A stretch of DNA of 64,000 nucleotides, from contig NC_134161.1 in NCBI RefSeq assembly GCF_033958435.1, forward strand, positions 7,564,001 to 7,628,000, given 5' to 3'. The notes under the pieces were generated by a model. The model was not told the DNA's origin. It did not search any database and saw only the letters and a program-made list of their open reading frames with translations. This DNA is from Carettochelys insculpta. Its lineage: Eukaryota > Chordata > Testudines > Carettochelyidae. The position numbers were made by a program, and so were the translations under genes. Positions 54,366-64,000 of this stretch are shown here, piece by piece. Numbering within the stretch: the stretch's first letter is position 1; every line of letters begins with the position of its first letter.

Positions 54366-55550
54366 CCAGCTGATTTTTTTTTATTGTACACTTCTGATTT
54401 TGCTTTCCACTAACGTTCTAATAAGCCATTGCATTGACAAGAATTTCTGATGTAAATGTGATAAAATAGAGCCAAATTTCATATGTGTCTCGTAGAGTAC
54501 TAGGGGGGTTTCTAAAAGTTTGCGTTACCCAGTCAGCATACATAGACGTACCACATAACTGTGCTGCACCCAATAATAGCATCCTTGTGCCTGTTTGCCC
54601 AATGCACATGGCTTTAATCACTGATATCCCGTCCTGGCAGAGTCAGCTGCTTACAGCCCAGGACAGGAGTTGGGAAATGTTGTGTGAAGCATTGCAGATA
54701 GCTACTGGCTAGTGCAGAGTTGTAACCGTTCATGCAAACTGAGCGTTTTTGAGAGGAATAAACCTCCTATTGCCGCATTAAACCAATTACTAACGAACAG
54801 GTATTCAGAGGAAATTTTCATGGGAGGAGGGTGATCCCACAGCTGCCCGCTGTTGGATATCTTCTGCCTTCCTCTGAAGCACCTTGGGAGGGGCACTTTT
54901 GGAGACAGGATGCTGGACTATGTGGACCACAAGTGGTCCACTCTGGCAATTCCAATTTTTCTGGGACTCAGGAAAATTCTCAGTCACAGGAAACTGACAG
55001 ATGGAGAGTGGTGCACCAGCCTGAGAAAATGATGCATTGTTTTCTTGTCCATTTTTGATCTCGCCAAGCTGGACCCATCTATCCTGTCTCCAAAAATGCC
55101 TCGACCAGGCAGCTTTAGCATGGGATCGGGAATGCAATTACACACTCTGGGTCCGAGCTCTTGGCTGGTTTGACCTGGCTACAGTGCCTGCTCAGGCTTG
55201 GGCCAGCCATCCCTCCATTGTGACACCATGGCTAAGCCGCCTCACTGGAGTGGTGCTGAGACCCTGCGTGCCCCATTTTAGGGGCCTGAGCAGGAAGAAG
55301 GGTGCTGTTGCTGCTGGATGAATGGAAGGCCATCTTCGTCTCCAATGCCCAGAGTCCCCTGTCTGCACCCATTGAATTCGGAGACTACATTTGCCCTGAC
55401 TTCAGAGTAGTATGCAAGAAACCCTTACTGAATAAGCTAACTTCAAGGCAAGTTTGTGTCTGGCCCTCAATAAAGCCAAGCCGCTAACCTGAGAAACCAG
55501 GGTTTCTCTAGCTTCCAGAATTCTTGTTCTGAAATCCTGGCTGTGTTGAC
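54366..55550. other. Non-coding stretch
   Basis: No exon or repeat is recognised. Short frames on both strands lack domains. Confidence 0.4.
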
Positions 55551-55717
55551 ATTGATGGCAAATATCAGAGGGTTAGCCGTGTTAGTCTGTGTCCACAAAA
55601 ACTACAAGAAGTCCTGTGCATCTGATGAACCGGGTCTTTGCCCACGAAAGCTTATGCTCCAATATATCTATTAGTCTATAAGGTGCCACAGGACTTCTCA
55701 TTTTTATTGATGGCAAA
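55551..55717 (-). mobile_element. SINE-like retroposon of the hairpin family with perfect 12-bp target duplication
   Basis: The element at 55563-55705 lies between identical ATTGATGGCAAA copies (55551-55562 and 55706-55717). The left end TATCAGAGGGTTAGCCGTGT is the conserved terminus. The first arm is mostly missing: GTCCTGTG runs directly into CATCTGATGAACC. The second arm ('GGGTCTTTGCCCACGAAAGC', 'TTATGCTCC', 'TTAGTCTATAAGGTGCCACA') is complete and the end is truncated after GGACTTCT. The internal deletion removes the hairpin but did not prevent insertion, or it arose later. Confidence 0.85.
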
Positions 55718-56871
55718 ACATTCATTGCCTTCAATGGAGCCAGAATTTCACCTTTGGTTGTTTTTAATCTTTAATATTGTAACTGTGGGTAGTTTTCATA
55801 GCAAAAACCAATCCTGCTTTGAATCCTGATGGATTCTTCATCTCAATCAGATTTCACGGCAATGAGTTCCAGGCTAGAAATGCCATGCAAGGTATTTGCC
55901 CTCTCCAGAACTTGGTCTCCCTGTTAGTTAATGCAGGTAATGTTTGCTTACCTCCCAGGATGCAAGTGGTGAGAATTAATATTTGCGAAGCACTTCAAGA
56001 TCTCTCTGATGGCAGGTGCTGGGAAAGGCAAAAGGTTATCGCTTATTATTCTAAGGTACAGGTCGTTTGGTTCGGTGGTTCATGGGGATTATTTATGGAC
56101 TATATACATGATTGATGAGGTTATATAGGATTATTAGTTTTAAGTAGGATAAAACATGTAAATTAATTACCACAATTATCTGCAAATGTTCTATATGGGT
56201 CCAACTTTCACTCATGGGTTAGAAGAAATATTAACCTCTCAGCTCTTTTCCAGCAGCGTTTCCTTCTGTTTGGACATTAAGGTTAATTGACAGCTGTTTA
56301 AAACATCCTGTTAGAGGAAGGAGTTGGAGTGGTAAATGAATGAATCATATGTGTATTTCTGGTACGCTCTTGTCACAAAGAGGGCCTAGGTGAGACAGGG
56401 GAACCTTTGTGCTAGGCCCAATCATACATGGTAAGCTCTGAACGTTCTCAGTAAGAGTGAAATGTTCAGCACCAGACTTGTGAAGGGGAAGGCTGAGCTG
56501 TAGAAGAGATTAGCAGTCAAGGTCTGAAGATGTGTCTTGAAAATCCAGTGTCTTTTTTGATCCCCGAGTGAAGGACAAGACTCGTGGGAGGGAGAGTAGG
56601 GAGTAATGGCCTGCGTGGAGTCCAGGAGCGATTGCATGGACGTGTGAATCAAAGGGCATCCAGTCACAGGAGTGCTCAGCCTCAGCAGCCTCCATTGGTA
56701 GCCACGGGAGTTGTAATGCTCAGCACAGCTCCAGGTTTGGCTAACTGACCTCAGTGAGCACTGTGAGGGCTGAGTATCTGGCTCTGCTGGCAACGGGATC
56801 TCTGCAAGTTTGGACATTATACATACCCGTCCCTGCCTGCCTGCCCTGGATTTCTACCTTCTTCCTCTGGT
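55718..56871. other. Unique non-coding sequence
   Basis: A MIR 3' scrap lies at about 55965-56035 ('TTTGCGAAGCACTTCAAGAT'). 56130-56345 ('ACATGTAAATTAATTACCAC', 'AATTATCTGCAAATG', 'GGTTAATTGACAGCTGTTTA') is a candidate conserved non-coding element. No exon. Confidence 0.4.
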
Positions 56872-58085
56872 TAGAATCAGTGAATCAAAGAACCGTAGAA
56901 CAATAGAACTGTGAGGCACCTTGAGAGGTCTTCGAGTCCAGTCCCCAACCCTCTTGGTAGGGCCAAGCACCATTTAGATCACCTTGATAGATGTCTATCT
57001 AAGCTGCTCCTGAATATCTCCAGCAACGGAGATTCCACAACCACCCTAGGCAATTTATTCCAGTGTTTAACCACCCTGACAGTTAGGAAGTTTTTCTAAT
57101 GTCCATCCTAAACTTCTTTTGCTTCAGTTTAAGCCTATTGCTCCTTTTCCTATCCTCAGAGGCCCAGGAAAACAATTTTTCTCCCTCCTCCTTGTAACAC
57201 CCTTTTAGTTACTTGAAACCTGCTATCATGTCCCTGCTAAATCTTCTGTTTCCGAAACTAAACAAGCCCAGTCCTTCCAGTCTTCCCTCATAGCTCATGT
57301 TCTCTAGACCTTTCATGATTCTTGTTGCCCTTCTCTGGACCTTCTCCAATTTCTCCACATCTTTCTTGAAATGTGGTTCCTAGAACTGGACACAATATTC
57401 CAAGTGAGGCCTAATCAATGCAAAGTAAAGCAGAAAAATGACTTCTTGGCTGTGTCTACACGGGCACAAATCTTCGAAACAGACATTTTTAGAAGATTAC
57501 TAATGAGGCGCTGAATAGCGCCTCATTAGCATTAGGACGCTTCCGGCCACGGCACTTCGAAAGCGCTGCTTTTGAAAGCGTGCAGCTTGGCGCGGCTACA
57601 CGGGGGTCCTTTTTGAAAGGACCCTGCACCTTTCAAAATCCCGCTATTCTGATCAGTGAGTGGGATACGGAGATTTTGAAAGGTGAGGGGTCCTTTCGAA
57701 AAGGACCCCCATGTCGCCGTGCCGAGCCGCGTGCTTTCAAAAGCGCTCTTTTGAAGCATCGCGGCCGGAAGCGTCCTAATGCTAGTGAGGCACTGAATAT
57801 TCAATTCAGCATCTCATTAGTAATCTTCGAAATGGCCATTAGCATGGCTATTTCGAAGATTTGTGCCCGTGTAGACACACCCCTTGTGTCTTGCTCACAA
57901 CACTCCTCTTAATGCATCCAAGAACCTTGTTTGCTTTTGTTGCAAGAGCATCACACTGTTGACTCTCATTCAGCTTGTGGTCCCCTATGACCCTGAAATC
58001 CCTTTCAGCAGTACTCCTTCCTAGAAAGTTGCTTCCCATTGTATACGTATGGTTGTTTTTCCTTTGCTTAGGAAGCATGAAGTAC
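56872..58085 (-). mobile_element. CR1 LINE, 3' part, split by a MITE
   Basis: The plus strand opens 'GAATCAAAGAACCGTAGAAC', 'CACCTTGAGAGGTCTTCGAG', 'TCCAGTCCCC', the CR1 3' end, and runs through 'TTCCAGTGTTTAACCACCCT', 'GACAGTTAGGAAGTTTTTC' into coding sequence. The foldback MITE 57448-57882 interrupts it. Beyond, the minus strand reads STAERDFRVIGDHKLNESQQ then ATKANKVLGCIKRSV (about 58015-57900), the CR1 block that in the copy at 37233 reads STAERDLRIIVDERWDMSKQ. The 5' part is missing; the last bases before 58195 are unrelated or too diverged. Confidence 0.85.
57445..57885. mobile_element. 435-bp foldback MITE with CTT target duplication
   Basis: The element at 57448-57882 starts GGCTGTGTCTACACGGGCAC and the reverse complement of its right end is GGGTGTGTCTACACGGGCAC. 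CTT flanks it at 57445-57447 and 57883-57885. Nearly the whole element is one imperfect palindrome centred near 57660: 'GGTCCTTTTTGAAAGGACC' against 'GGTCCTTTCGAAAAGGACC', 'GGCGCTGAATAGCGCC', 'CTTCCGGCCACG' against 'CGCGGCCGGAAG'. It is the least diverged pair of termini in the window and the insertion is inside CR1, so it is younger than that CR1. Confidence 0.85.
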
Positions 58086-58194
58086 ATGACTAGCCACAGC
58101 TGCTTCCTGGAGCATTTTGCAAGGACCTGGAAAAAAAAATTAGGCCAGTGTCTCACTGTCAAGGTGTCACTGCTATAAATCCCCTCAACCCAGT

Positions 58195-58322
58195 TATCAG
58201 AGAGGTAGCCGTGTTAGTCTGTGTCTTCAAAAGCAACAGGAAGTCCTGTGGCAACTTATAGACTAACGGATATTTTGGAGCATAAGCTTTCATGGGCAAA
58301 GACCCGCTTCATCTGATGCATG
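58195..58322 (-). mobile_element. Hairpin-family retroposon, one arm only
   Basis: 'TATCAGAGAGGTAGCCGTGT', 'TAGTCTGTGTCTTC', 'GAAGTCCTGTGGCAACTTAT', 'AGACTAACGGATATTTTGGA', 'GCATAAGCTTTCATGGGCAA', 'AGACCCGCTTCATCTGATGC' is the left terminus and full first arm, ending at the dyad centre. The second arm is absent. No clear target duplication. Confidence 0.8.
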
Positions 58323-58384
58323 AGTCCATTCGACAACCGAAGCAGAGCCCTATAATAACCAAGAAACCAGAATGATTTCAGTAG

Positions 58385-58545
58385 CATGCAGGGCCACAGT
58401 CCTGCACCATTGTAGAAACACAGGCCAAAAAGACAGTCTCTGCCCCCAAGTGCTTACAATCTAGATATGAAACAAGCAGAAGATGGACACAGGTTGGCAC
58501 CTGGGGGAACAGAAGGAAAGCACAAGAAATAGCTCAAGCTGGTCT
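58385..58545. repeat. Dispersed repeat module
   Basis: 'AAAAAGACAGTCTCTGCCCC', 'CAAGTGCTTACAATCTAGAT' and 'GATGGACACAGGTTGGC' resemble the 3' module of amniote SINE-like repeats also seen near 26100, 17290 and 60540. Confidence 0.4.
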
Positions 58546-58549
58546 ACAC

Positions 58550-58784
58550 TTGCCAGAAGATCAGCTCCCTCAGTGCTGATTTTTCCAGGGTTCAATTTAT
58601 TCACCTAGTGAGGACCTGCTAAATTAAACCATCGCAGCCCTACACTCGACCCTGGTAGTCCTCATTCTCTGTGAGGACGGCCCCGTAAATCGATCGAGGA
58701 TACATCAATTCCAGCTATGCAGTTGTCATAGCTGGAATTGCGAATCTTAGATTGACATTTTGGTCTAGTCTAGACCTGCCCTCC
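58550..58784. mobile_element. MITE-like element with GTCTACAC-type ends
   Basis: The left end GCTGGTCTACACTTGCC and the right end GGTCTAGTCTAGACCTGCC (rc GGCAGGTCTAGACTAGACC) are worn inverted partners. The interior has the dyad 'AATTCCAGCTATGCAG' / 'CATAGCTGGAATTGC' and an 'AATCGATCGAGGATACATC' stretch. No 3-bp duplication could be fixed. Confidence 0.5.
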
Positions 58785-58794
58785 GTCTGGTCTG

Positions 58795-58985
58795 TTAGTG
58801 AGAGTAGTAAACCAAGAGCAAGGAAACCTGGATTGTATCCCAGCCTTTCCCCTGATTTAGGGCAAGCCACTGCTGCAACGTCTGCCCTGTAAAATAGAGC
58901 GAACATTTCCTTATCTTGTACGGTGTCAGGAGCATGAAGTCCTGAATGCCAGTACACTCAGACACTTGGGTGATAGCTCACTAAC
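58795..58985 (+). repeat. MIR-like SINE
   Basis: 'AAACCTGGATTGTATCCCAG' is a worn tRNA B-box region, followed by 'GGGCAAGCCACTGCTGCAAC', 'CTGTAAAATAGAGCGAAC' and 'TTATCTTGTACGGTGTCAGG' in MIR order. Confidence 0.55.
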
Positions 58986-61900
58986 TACATAGTGTACTGA
59001 GCTCCTATGTGACTAACAAGCCACCACATAAATTCAAGACCCAATGCTGCAAGCACTTACGGATGTGTTTAGTTTTTTCTCAGGCACTTGACTTCAGTAA
59101 GATCACTTGCTCTGAGTAAAGCTGAGCAGGTGCCGAAATGTTTTCAGGCTCAAGGCCCTAGACTGTAAACTCATCAGAGCTGTGATGTCTTGCTAATGGC
59201 CTGATTCAGCTCCTGCTGGAGTTAATGGCCCCTGTTTCATCAACTTGAAGTGGTAATGGATTAACCCCTGCATTGTCGGTAACCTGGTTTTAGGTTTTCT
59301 ATTAATGGTACGTGGAAGTGAGGATGATTTTCCAGCTTCTTAAAACCAGACGTTTCCAATCATTTGAATAAGTTTTTGCTAAAGATCCAAAGATTGGGAT
59401 ATGTATTAGAACAGCACATCTGGGCCTTTGGAAAATAGTCCTCATTTGTAATCCCCAAGTAATTCCACCAGGAAGCTGTATTTTAAGCTTGCTAATCTGC
59501 AAATTCAAATGCTGCCTTCATCGGTTATTTCTTTTATGCAAAAAAGTGGCAAGCTAATGTGTCAAAAAATACTGTGAGAACAGAAAGGTTCCCATGCAAG
59601 TAGATATTTATTAGCCTTGTTTATGACTCCCAAGAACTGATCATTTTTAAACTTTAGAGTAAATGTGTAAGGAAGATAAAACAGTGGCCTGACTTGCTCT
59701 GGAAAGAGGAGCCCAGGATTTGAATGGACTCAAAGGGGTTAAGAAGAGGCCAGTCATTGCAGGCCAGTTCGGGGACTGTTGCAAGGCCTGTTTGTCCCAT
59801 TTCTCTGAGGGTGGGGCAACAATGCAGTAGCCCTTCAGTGAAGTCACTCTGGTTGCACCCAATTGCCTGGCCTAGCAGCTAGAGTAGGTAGAGCTCCCCT
59901 GCCTAGTGACCAGAGTCAATTCGCTTTTGAACATGTTCCCAGGCCCCGATGCTACAAGTGAAACATCAAGTGGTGCAAGAGAGGACAATGCAGATTACAG
60001 GGAAAAATCAAGAACAAAGGTTAAATGCCCGCAGAATGCTCATTTCATACCTCAGTGGCCACCCCAGCTCAGCTCTGCCCCTTTTGGAAGAAGAGCCGTT
60101 GGTCGTGCCGTCGTGTTTGGGGGGGCGAGATGGTGCACCTGGATCAAATGAGGCATCTCACTGTGTCTAGTGTGATCTTTGAGCAGTCTCAACTGTGCCG
60201 CTCTACAGGCCAGATGCTGCATGAACAGTACTCGTGCCTTGCATGGGAAGATGGCAAGGACAGGAAAAGGTGCGCTGGGTGGAGGCTTTTCCTGGCATCC
60301 CCAGGCACGTGTAGAAGAACCTTAAGTTCATGTGACCTGGTTTTTCAAGGGTTGGATTTATGCTCCGACACTTATGCTCAGGAAGGGTACAAAGGCCACC
60401 AGCCAGCGTGTGGGCTGCAGCCTTTCCTCCCCCTGAGCTCCCTTGGACTGGGAGAAAAGAAGAGTGCATTCAGGCCTCAGCTTTACCCTTCAAGCCTAGT
60501 GCAGCTTGTGTATTGTCGGTCTTGTGGCAGCACCGGGACCCCACTGTGCTAGGCTTTGTACAGACCCCCAACAAGGAAACTCACAGCCTGAGTGTAAAAC
60601 ACATAAGAAGGGGTGGATGCAGATGGACTGGGCGCACCAGGGAACAACAGCAGATTTCATGACAGGCAGCTCATCCACCCCTTGCTCTTCCCTGAGTCGA
60701 GCCTGGTTCCCCTCTTTGGGCACTAGTGTTTTCCCAGATAATACCTACGTACCTCCTGGCTAACCAGGGTGCAGCCTGCTTGAACCCACACCCCTGTCCT
60801 CATACATGCAGCCCTATAACCCTGGAGCTGCAGCTTGCCTTGAGCAGGTGACCCACAGCAGCACGCTGCCATCTGGTTCTCAGTCTGAGCAGGTCCTTTC
60901 TGCTCAGTCCTGCTGCTGTTCCCCTCCTCTCCTGGCTGGTACATCAAGCAGCTAATTCCCCAAGGGCTGCAATAAAATGAAGCATCTCGAGGGTTTAATG
61001 CTGATCCAGGTGAAAACACCAGCATGGGAAGATCATCCCCAGCAAGGAGCAGCAGTGGGGAAGTGACACTCAGAAGGTGCTGTGACTAAACTGCAGTTGA
61101 ATGCTGACACCTATTGGATGCTAAATCGTAACAGGAGAAAGCCGTGTTAGTGGATGCTAGTGTCTTACAAACCTGGGATCCCCTGGTGCTAGGGGAAAGA
61201 CACTCCCGGCATTTTCCTGTCTGATCCCTTTGCAGGTGGAGGTGTCCAGATGTTCCTTTCTTCTGCTCCGGCACGTCCCCCCCAGCTGGCATTGGCACAT
61301 CTTGGAGCAATGACCAGAAAGCCGGGTGCTCTGTTGTCTGGTCCTTTTTGTTGTCCTTCAGACCATTGCTAAGTGGGCAATGTCTTGAACCAGGATGGTC
61401 ATGGTTGACACTGGCAGGAATGTAAATCAACCACCCAAGCTGCAGGGCCGGGTGAAACCAGGGCTGTTGTGTGCCAGTGACTCTTTATTGCTCAGCTGCT
61501 GAGGAAACCACCCCCCTCTGTGCTTCCAGATTTGGACTCTCCTGGGTTTCATAGAGAGTTTAGGAGAATAATTCCCAGGAGGAAAGGGCAGGTGCTGTAC
61601 TGTGAGTACTAGCTGGGTCTGTCTTGAATGTCTCAGTCGCTGGGACATTCTGGGAGAGCTGGCAAGGGCTCCTTTGGCTTGTCCTCTTCCTCAGATCTCA
61701 TCTTCTGTTCCTTTTCATCCACTCTCTCCTCCAGCAGCCAAGCTGCAGAGCTCTCAGCATGAGCTCCATAGCCCTCCCACAGCTGGCTGGCCACCTTGGC
61801 TACGTTCTCCTCTTTGCCTGTTTCCCTTCTCTCCCTTAGAATCTAAACTGAGGAAGGGCTGCACAAGTGGAGCCCCTGAGTACTGGTGATCGGGCCTTGA

Positions 61901-62930
61901 AATAGCCTGGAGTGCATCAGTGTCTGGAAGCACCCCAAAGCGTGATGCTCTGCCCACCTCAGAGGCTCCAGCCTTCCTGCACCCGTAATGTTGCATCACT
62001 GACTTGCACAGCTGCTTCCCCTCTATATGGTGCCAGCCCTGCACCTGTTCCGTTCTCACGGGAACTGCAGATGAAAATGTCTGTTCTTGTCAGATTTCTG
62101 GCCTGGTTCTGCAGTCCCTACAGGGGCCCGGTGGCGATCTGGATCAGAGAACTTTTTGAGGGGGGACTCGTAATGCTTGGGACAAAGCACCGAAGGCTGA
62201 ACTTCCGCAAAGCTTAGACATGTGTAGCTCCAGCTTTGGTAAGGGCTTGTCTCTGTCTAGGAGGCTCTGTCCAGGTGTCACAGAGCTGTGTGTCAGGCCG
62301 GGCTGTGAGCGTGGCCCTCCCTGCCATGGAGGGAGGTTCATTATTCTGTGTCTCAGGGCTGGCTGGAACCAGATTCTCTAAGCAGGGAGTACACAGTCCT
62401 GCAGAAGTAAAGTTCATTATTCTATCCTCATGTTACTGTGCTGGCTCCAAGGTTGGGCTGGCAGTGAGGTTCATTCCCAAGAGCAGAGGTTCATTATTTT
62501 CTCCGGAGTCACAAAGACGGGCGCGTGTGGGCTGAGGCTGCAACTTCCTTGCCTTGTGCTTAGGAGTTGGAACTGATGGGTTTTCAGCAATTTCAGGAGC
62601 AGAAGATTTCCCTATGATGGCTTTTTAATCACAGGGAGAACAGTAAAGGACGCAGTGAGTGGAATTGACGGGGGTAGAGCTGAGTTGTGTGCACTCTTAA
62701 ACTGACACATGGATAAACTGCATTAGGCTTATTGGCTTCTCCACTTAAGTGGCACTGCCTTCCTTCTGCTGGATGGCTGCAGTGTGGAAAAGGTAGCCAC
62801 TGGGCATCCAACATCTGTGGCGTGAAACGAGCCAATCATCCTCTGAGGAGACATACAATTTAGGGGGGCACCTGTCCCCACAATAGCTGGGCACCTCACA
62901 ATAACTCTCTGAGATAGGGCAGGGCTGTTA
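58986..62930. other. Unique non-coding sequence
   Basis: No defensible exon. The 175-codon frame at 60025-60552 has no recognisable domain, and other frames overlap it on both strands. A dispersed-repeat scrap lies at about 60525-60610 ('CCCCACTGTGCTAGGCTTTG'). At 62335, 62411 and 62487 the short motif GTTCATTATTYT recurs, perhaps a decayed tandem repeat. Confidence 0.4.
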
Positions 62931-63065
62931 GCCACATTTTACATGCACAAGTTGGAGACTAGATGACTTGACCAAGCTCATGCAGGAAATCTGTGGCAGA
63001 GCAGGGTATTGGCTCCAGTCTTCTAATTTCTAGACTAGTATCCTAATCGCCTGACCATCTTTCCT
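62931..63065 (+). repeat. MIR-like SINE
   Basis: 'CATTTTACATGCACAAGTTG', 'AGATGACTTGACCAAGCTCA', 'TGCAGGAAATCTGTGGCAGA', 'GCAGGGTATTGGCTCCAGTC', 'ATCCTAATCGCCTGACCATC' is a long MIR-type segment ending in the reverse of a tRNA-like head. Confidence 0.6.
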
Positions 63066-64000
63066 GTCAAGTGCAGTCAGAGCTTCACCCTTTCCTGACC
63101 AGATTTTTGCCCTCAAGACATAACCGTTCTTATTCGAGTGCCATTACTTTGGTTTCCTTCTATGTTTAATTGAGCAGCATCAAGCCCCTTCAACCAGCAG
63201 CCTTGCTAGGGTGACGTTCAACACTTTTGATAAGAGGAGAGCTGCCTTCTGGGAAGAAAGTTTTATAAAGCTGTTAGTGTCTGTGTGGGTGGGGGAGCTA
63301 CAGGTAGAATCAACCTGGGTATAATGTACCAGCTTGTTACAGAGACCTGGTCATGAACAGAACAGCATTCTCTGCTCAGTCCCCTCCTATCATAAATCTG
63401 CTACACTGTGGTCTTTCCTTCAGCCGGAGTTGCATGTGCTGAGGATTCAGCCCAAGAGGCACAGCCTATGAATTGCACTGGCAGAGTCTGGCAGGGCCCT
63501 AGGCATGGACATTGGAGGGACGGCTCTGCAGGGGGGTGACTGGGACTCCCTTCACAGGGAGGGGGAAGCTGCAAACCAAGTGCAGAGCTGTGTGTGGGAG
63601 GACAGAGCTGTGCACACCTGGTGCACTGGCAGGGCTGTGCAAGGGCGCACTGAGAACAGTGAGATTTCTCACAGTTCAGGGGATTTGCAGGGCGGGGGAT
63701 ACACATGGCAAATGTATGCATAGCCCTTCCCCTGCTCTGTTTACGGCTCTAGTCAGCGAGATCTGTCTCTCTCATTTCCAAAAGCCCCCAAAGTCATTCA
63801 GAATCAGATAATCACACAGTCCCCAGAGAGAGAAACCTTGGCTCCAGCTGCATCTCGGACACTAGGTTTTCTCTTTTATTTCTGCAGCACAAGTTATACA
63901 CTCCTAGAACCTACACAACCGATACAACAAAATGCATAGCAGCGTTTCTGCTTTGTTGATCAAGACTGACAAAATGACAAAAACAGCCCATGCAAAATTC
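63066..64000. other. Non-coding stretch at window end
   Basis: No repeat or exon is recognised. 63500-63670 is GC-rich and gives open frames on both strands, without domains. Confidence 0.4.

Noticed and set aside
60025..60552. 175-codon open frame on the plus strand
   Set aside because: No motif or family resemblance, and equally open frames lie on the other strand and in other frames, so it is compositional.
1..64000. Bacterial, viral or plasmid origin
   Set aside because: CR1, MIR-like, hAT and Tigger-like repeats, with no dense gene layout, indicate vertebrate nuclear DNA. I recognised no retroviral gag, pol or env frame.

Overview
The window looks like non-coding nuclear DNA of a sauropsid, most probably a turtle. 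The evidence is the repeat content: CR1-type LINE fragments with vertebrate CR1 reverse-transcriptase remnants and the 3' octamer tail, MIR-like tRNA-derived SINE fragments, hAT and Tigger-like miniature DNA transposons, and inverted-repeat elements built around 'GTCTACAC...CTTCGAAATAGC', which I associate from memory with turtle genomes (perhaps the softshell lineage, low confidence). There are no prokaryotic gene arrays, operons or ribosome binding sites. I found no host protein-coding exon I can defend. The longer open frames have random-looking composition or lie inside repeats, so the window is best read as intergenic or deep intronic sequence.

Layout. 1-8.3 kb is mostly unique sequence with one 716-bp inverted-repeat element (1507-2222). 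8.3-8.6 kb holds a retroposon with a perfect 72-bp palindrome. 8.6-20 kb is mostly unique, with an LTR-like patch, a short hAT element, MIR-like and Tigger-like fragments, a CR1 3' end and the C-terminal tail of a LINE ORF2 (19590-20130). 20.8-23.7 kb is a CR1 element on the minus strand broken by three insertions, one of which carries its own insertion. 23.7-36 kb is unique sequence with scattered repeats, including a second palindromic retroposon (28911-29127). 36.2-39.4 kb is a nested cluster: palindromic retroposon, Tigger-like element split by a CR1, a hAT element inside that CR1, and a second copy of the 716-bp element. 40-56 kb holds a 413-bp inverted-repeat element, several hAT and palindromic retroposon copies and an array of tRNA-like units (51.1-51.5 kb). 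56.9-58.8 kb is another CR1 split by a foldback element, followed by more repeats. 58.9-64 kb is largely unique.

What stands out. (1) A family of hairpin retroposons has target-site duplications of about 7-17 bp. One end is conserved (CAGACTAACACGGCTACCTCT) and the other is variably truncated, so these look like LINE-mobilised SINE-like elements rather than DNA transposons despite their palindromic bodies. (2) Five inverted-repeat elements with termini near GGCTGYGTCTACAC each sit between 3-bp direct repeats (CAT, CCA, TCA, TCT, CTT), as expected for a PIF/Harbinger-type mechanism. (3) The two ~720-bp copies carry the terminal motif CGTGTAGACG reiterated six times. (4) Nested insertions give a relative time order. 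All family names come from recalled knowledge of repeat families and were not checked against a database.
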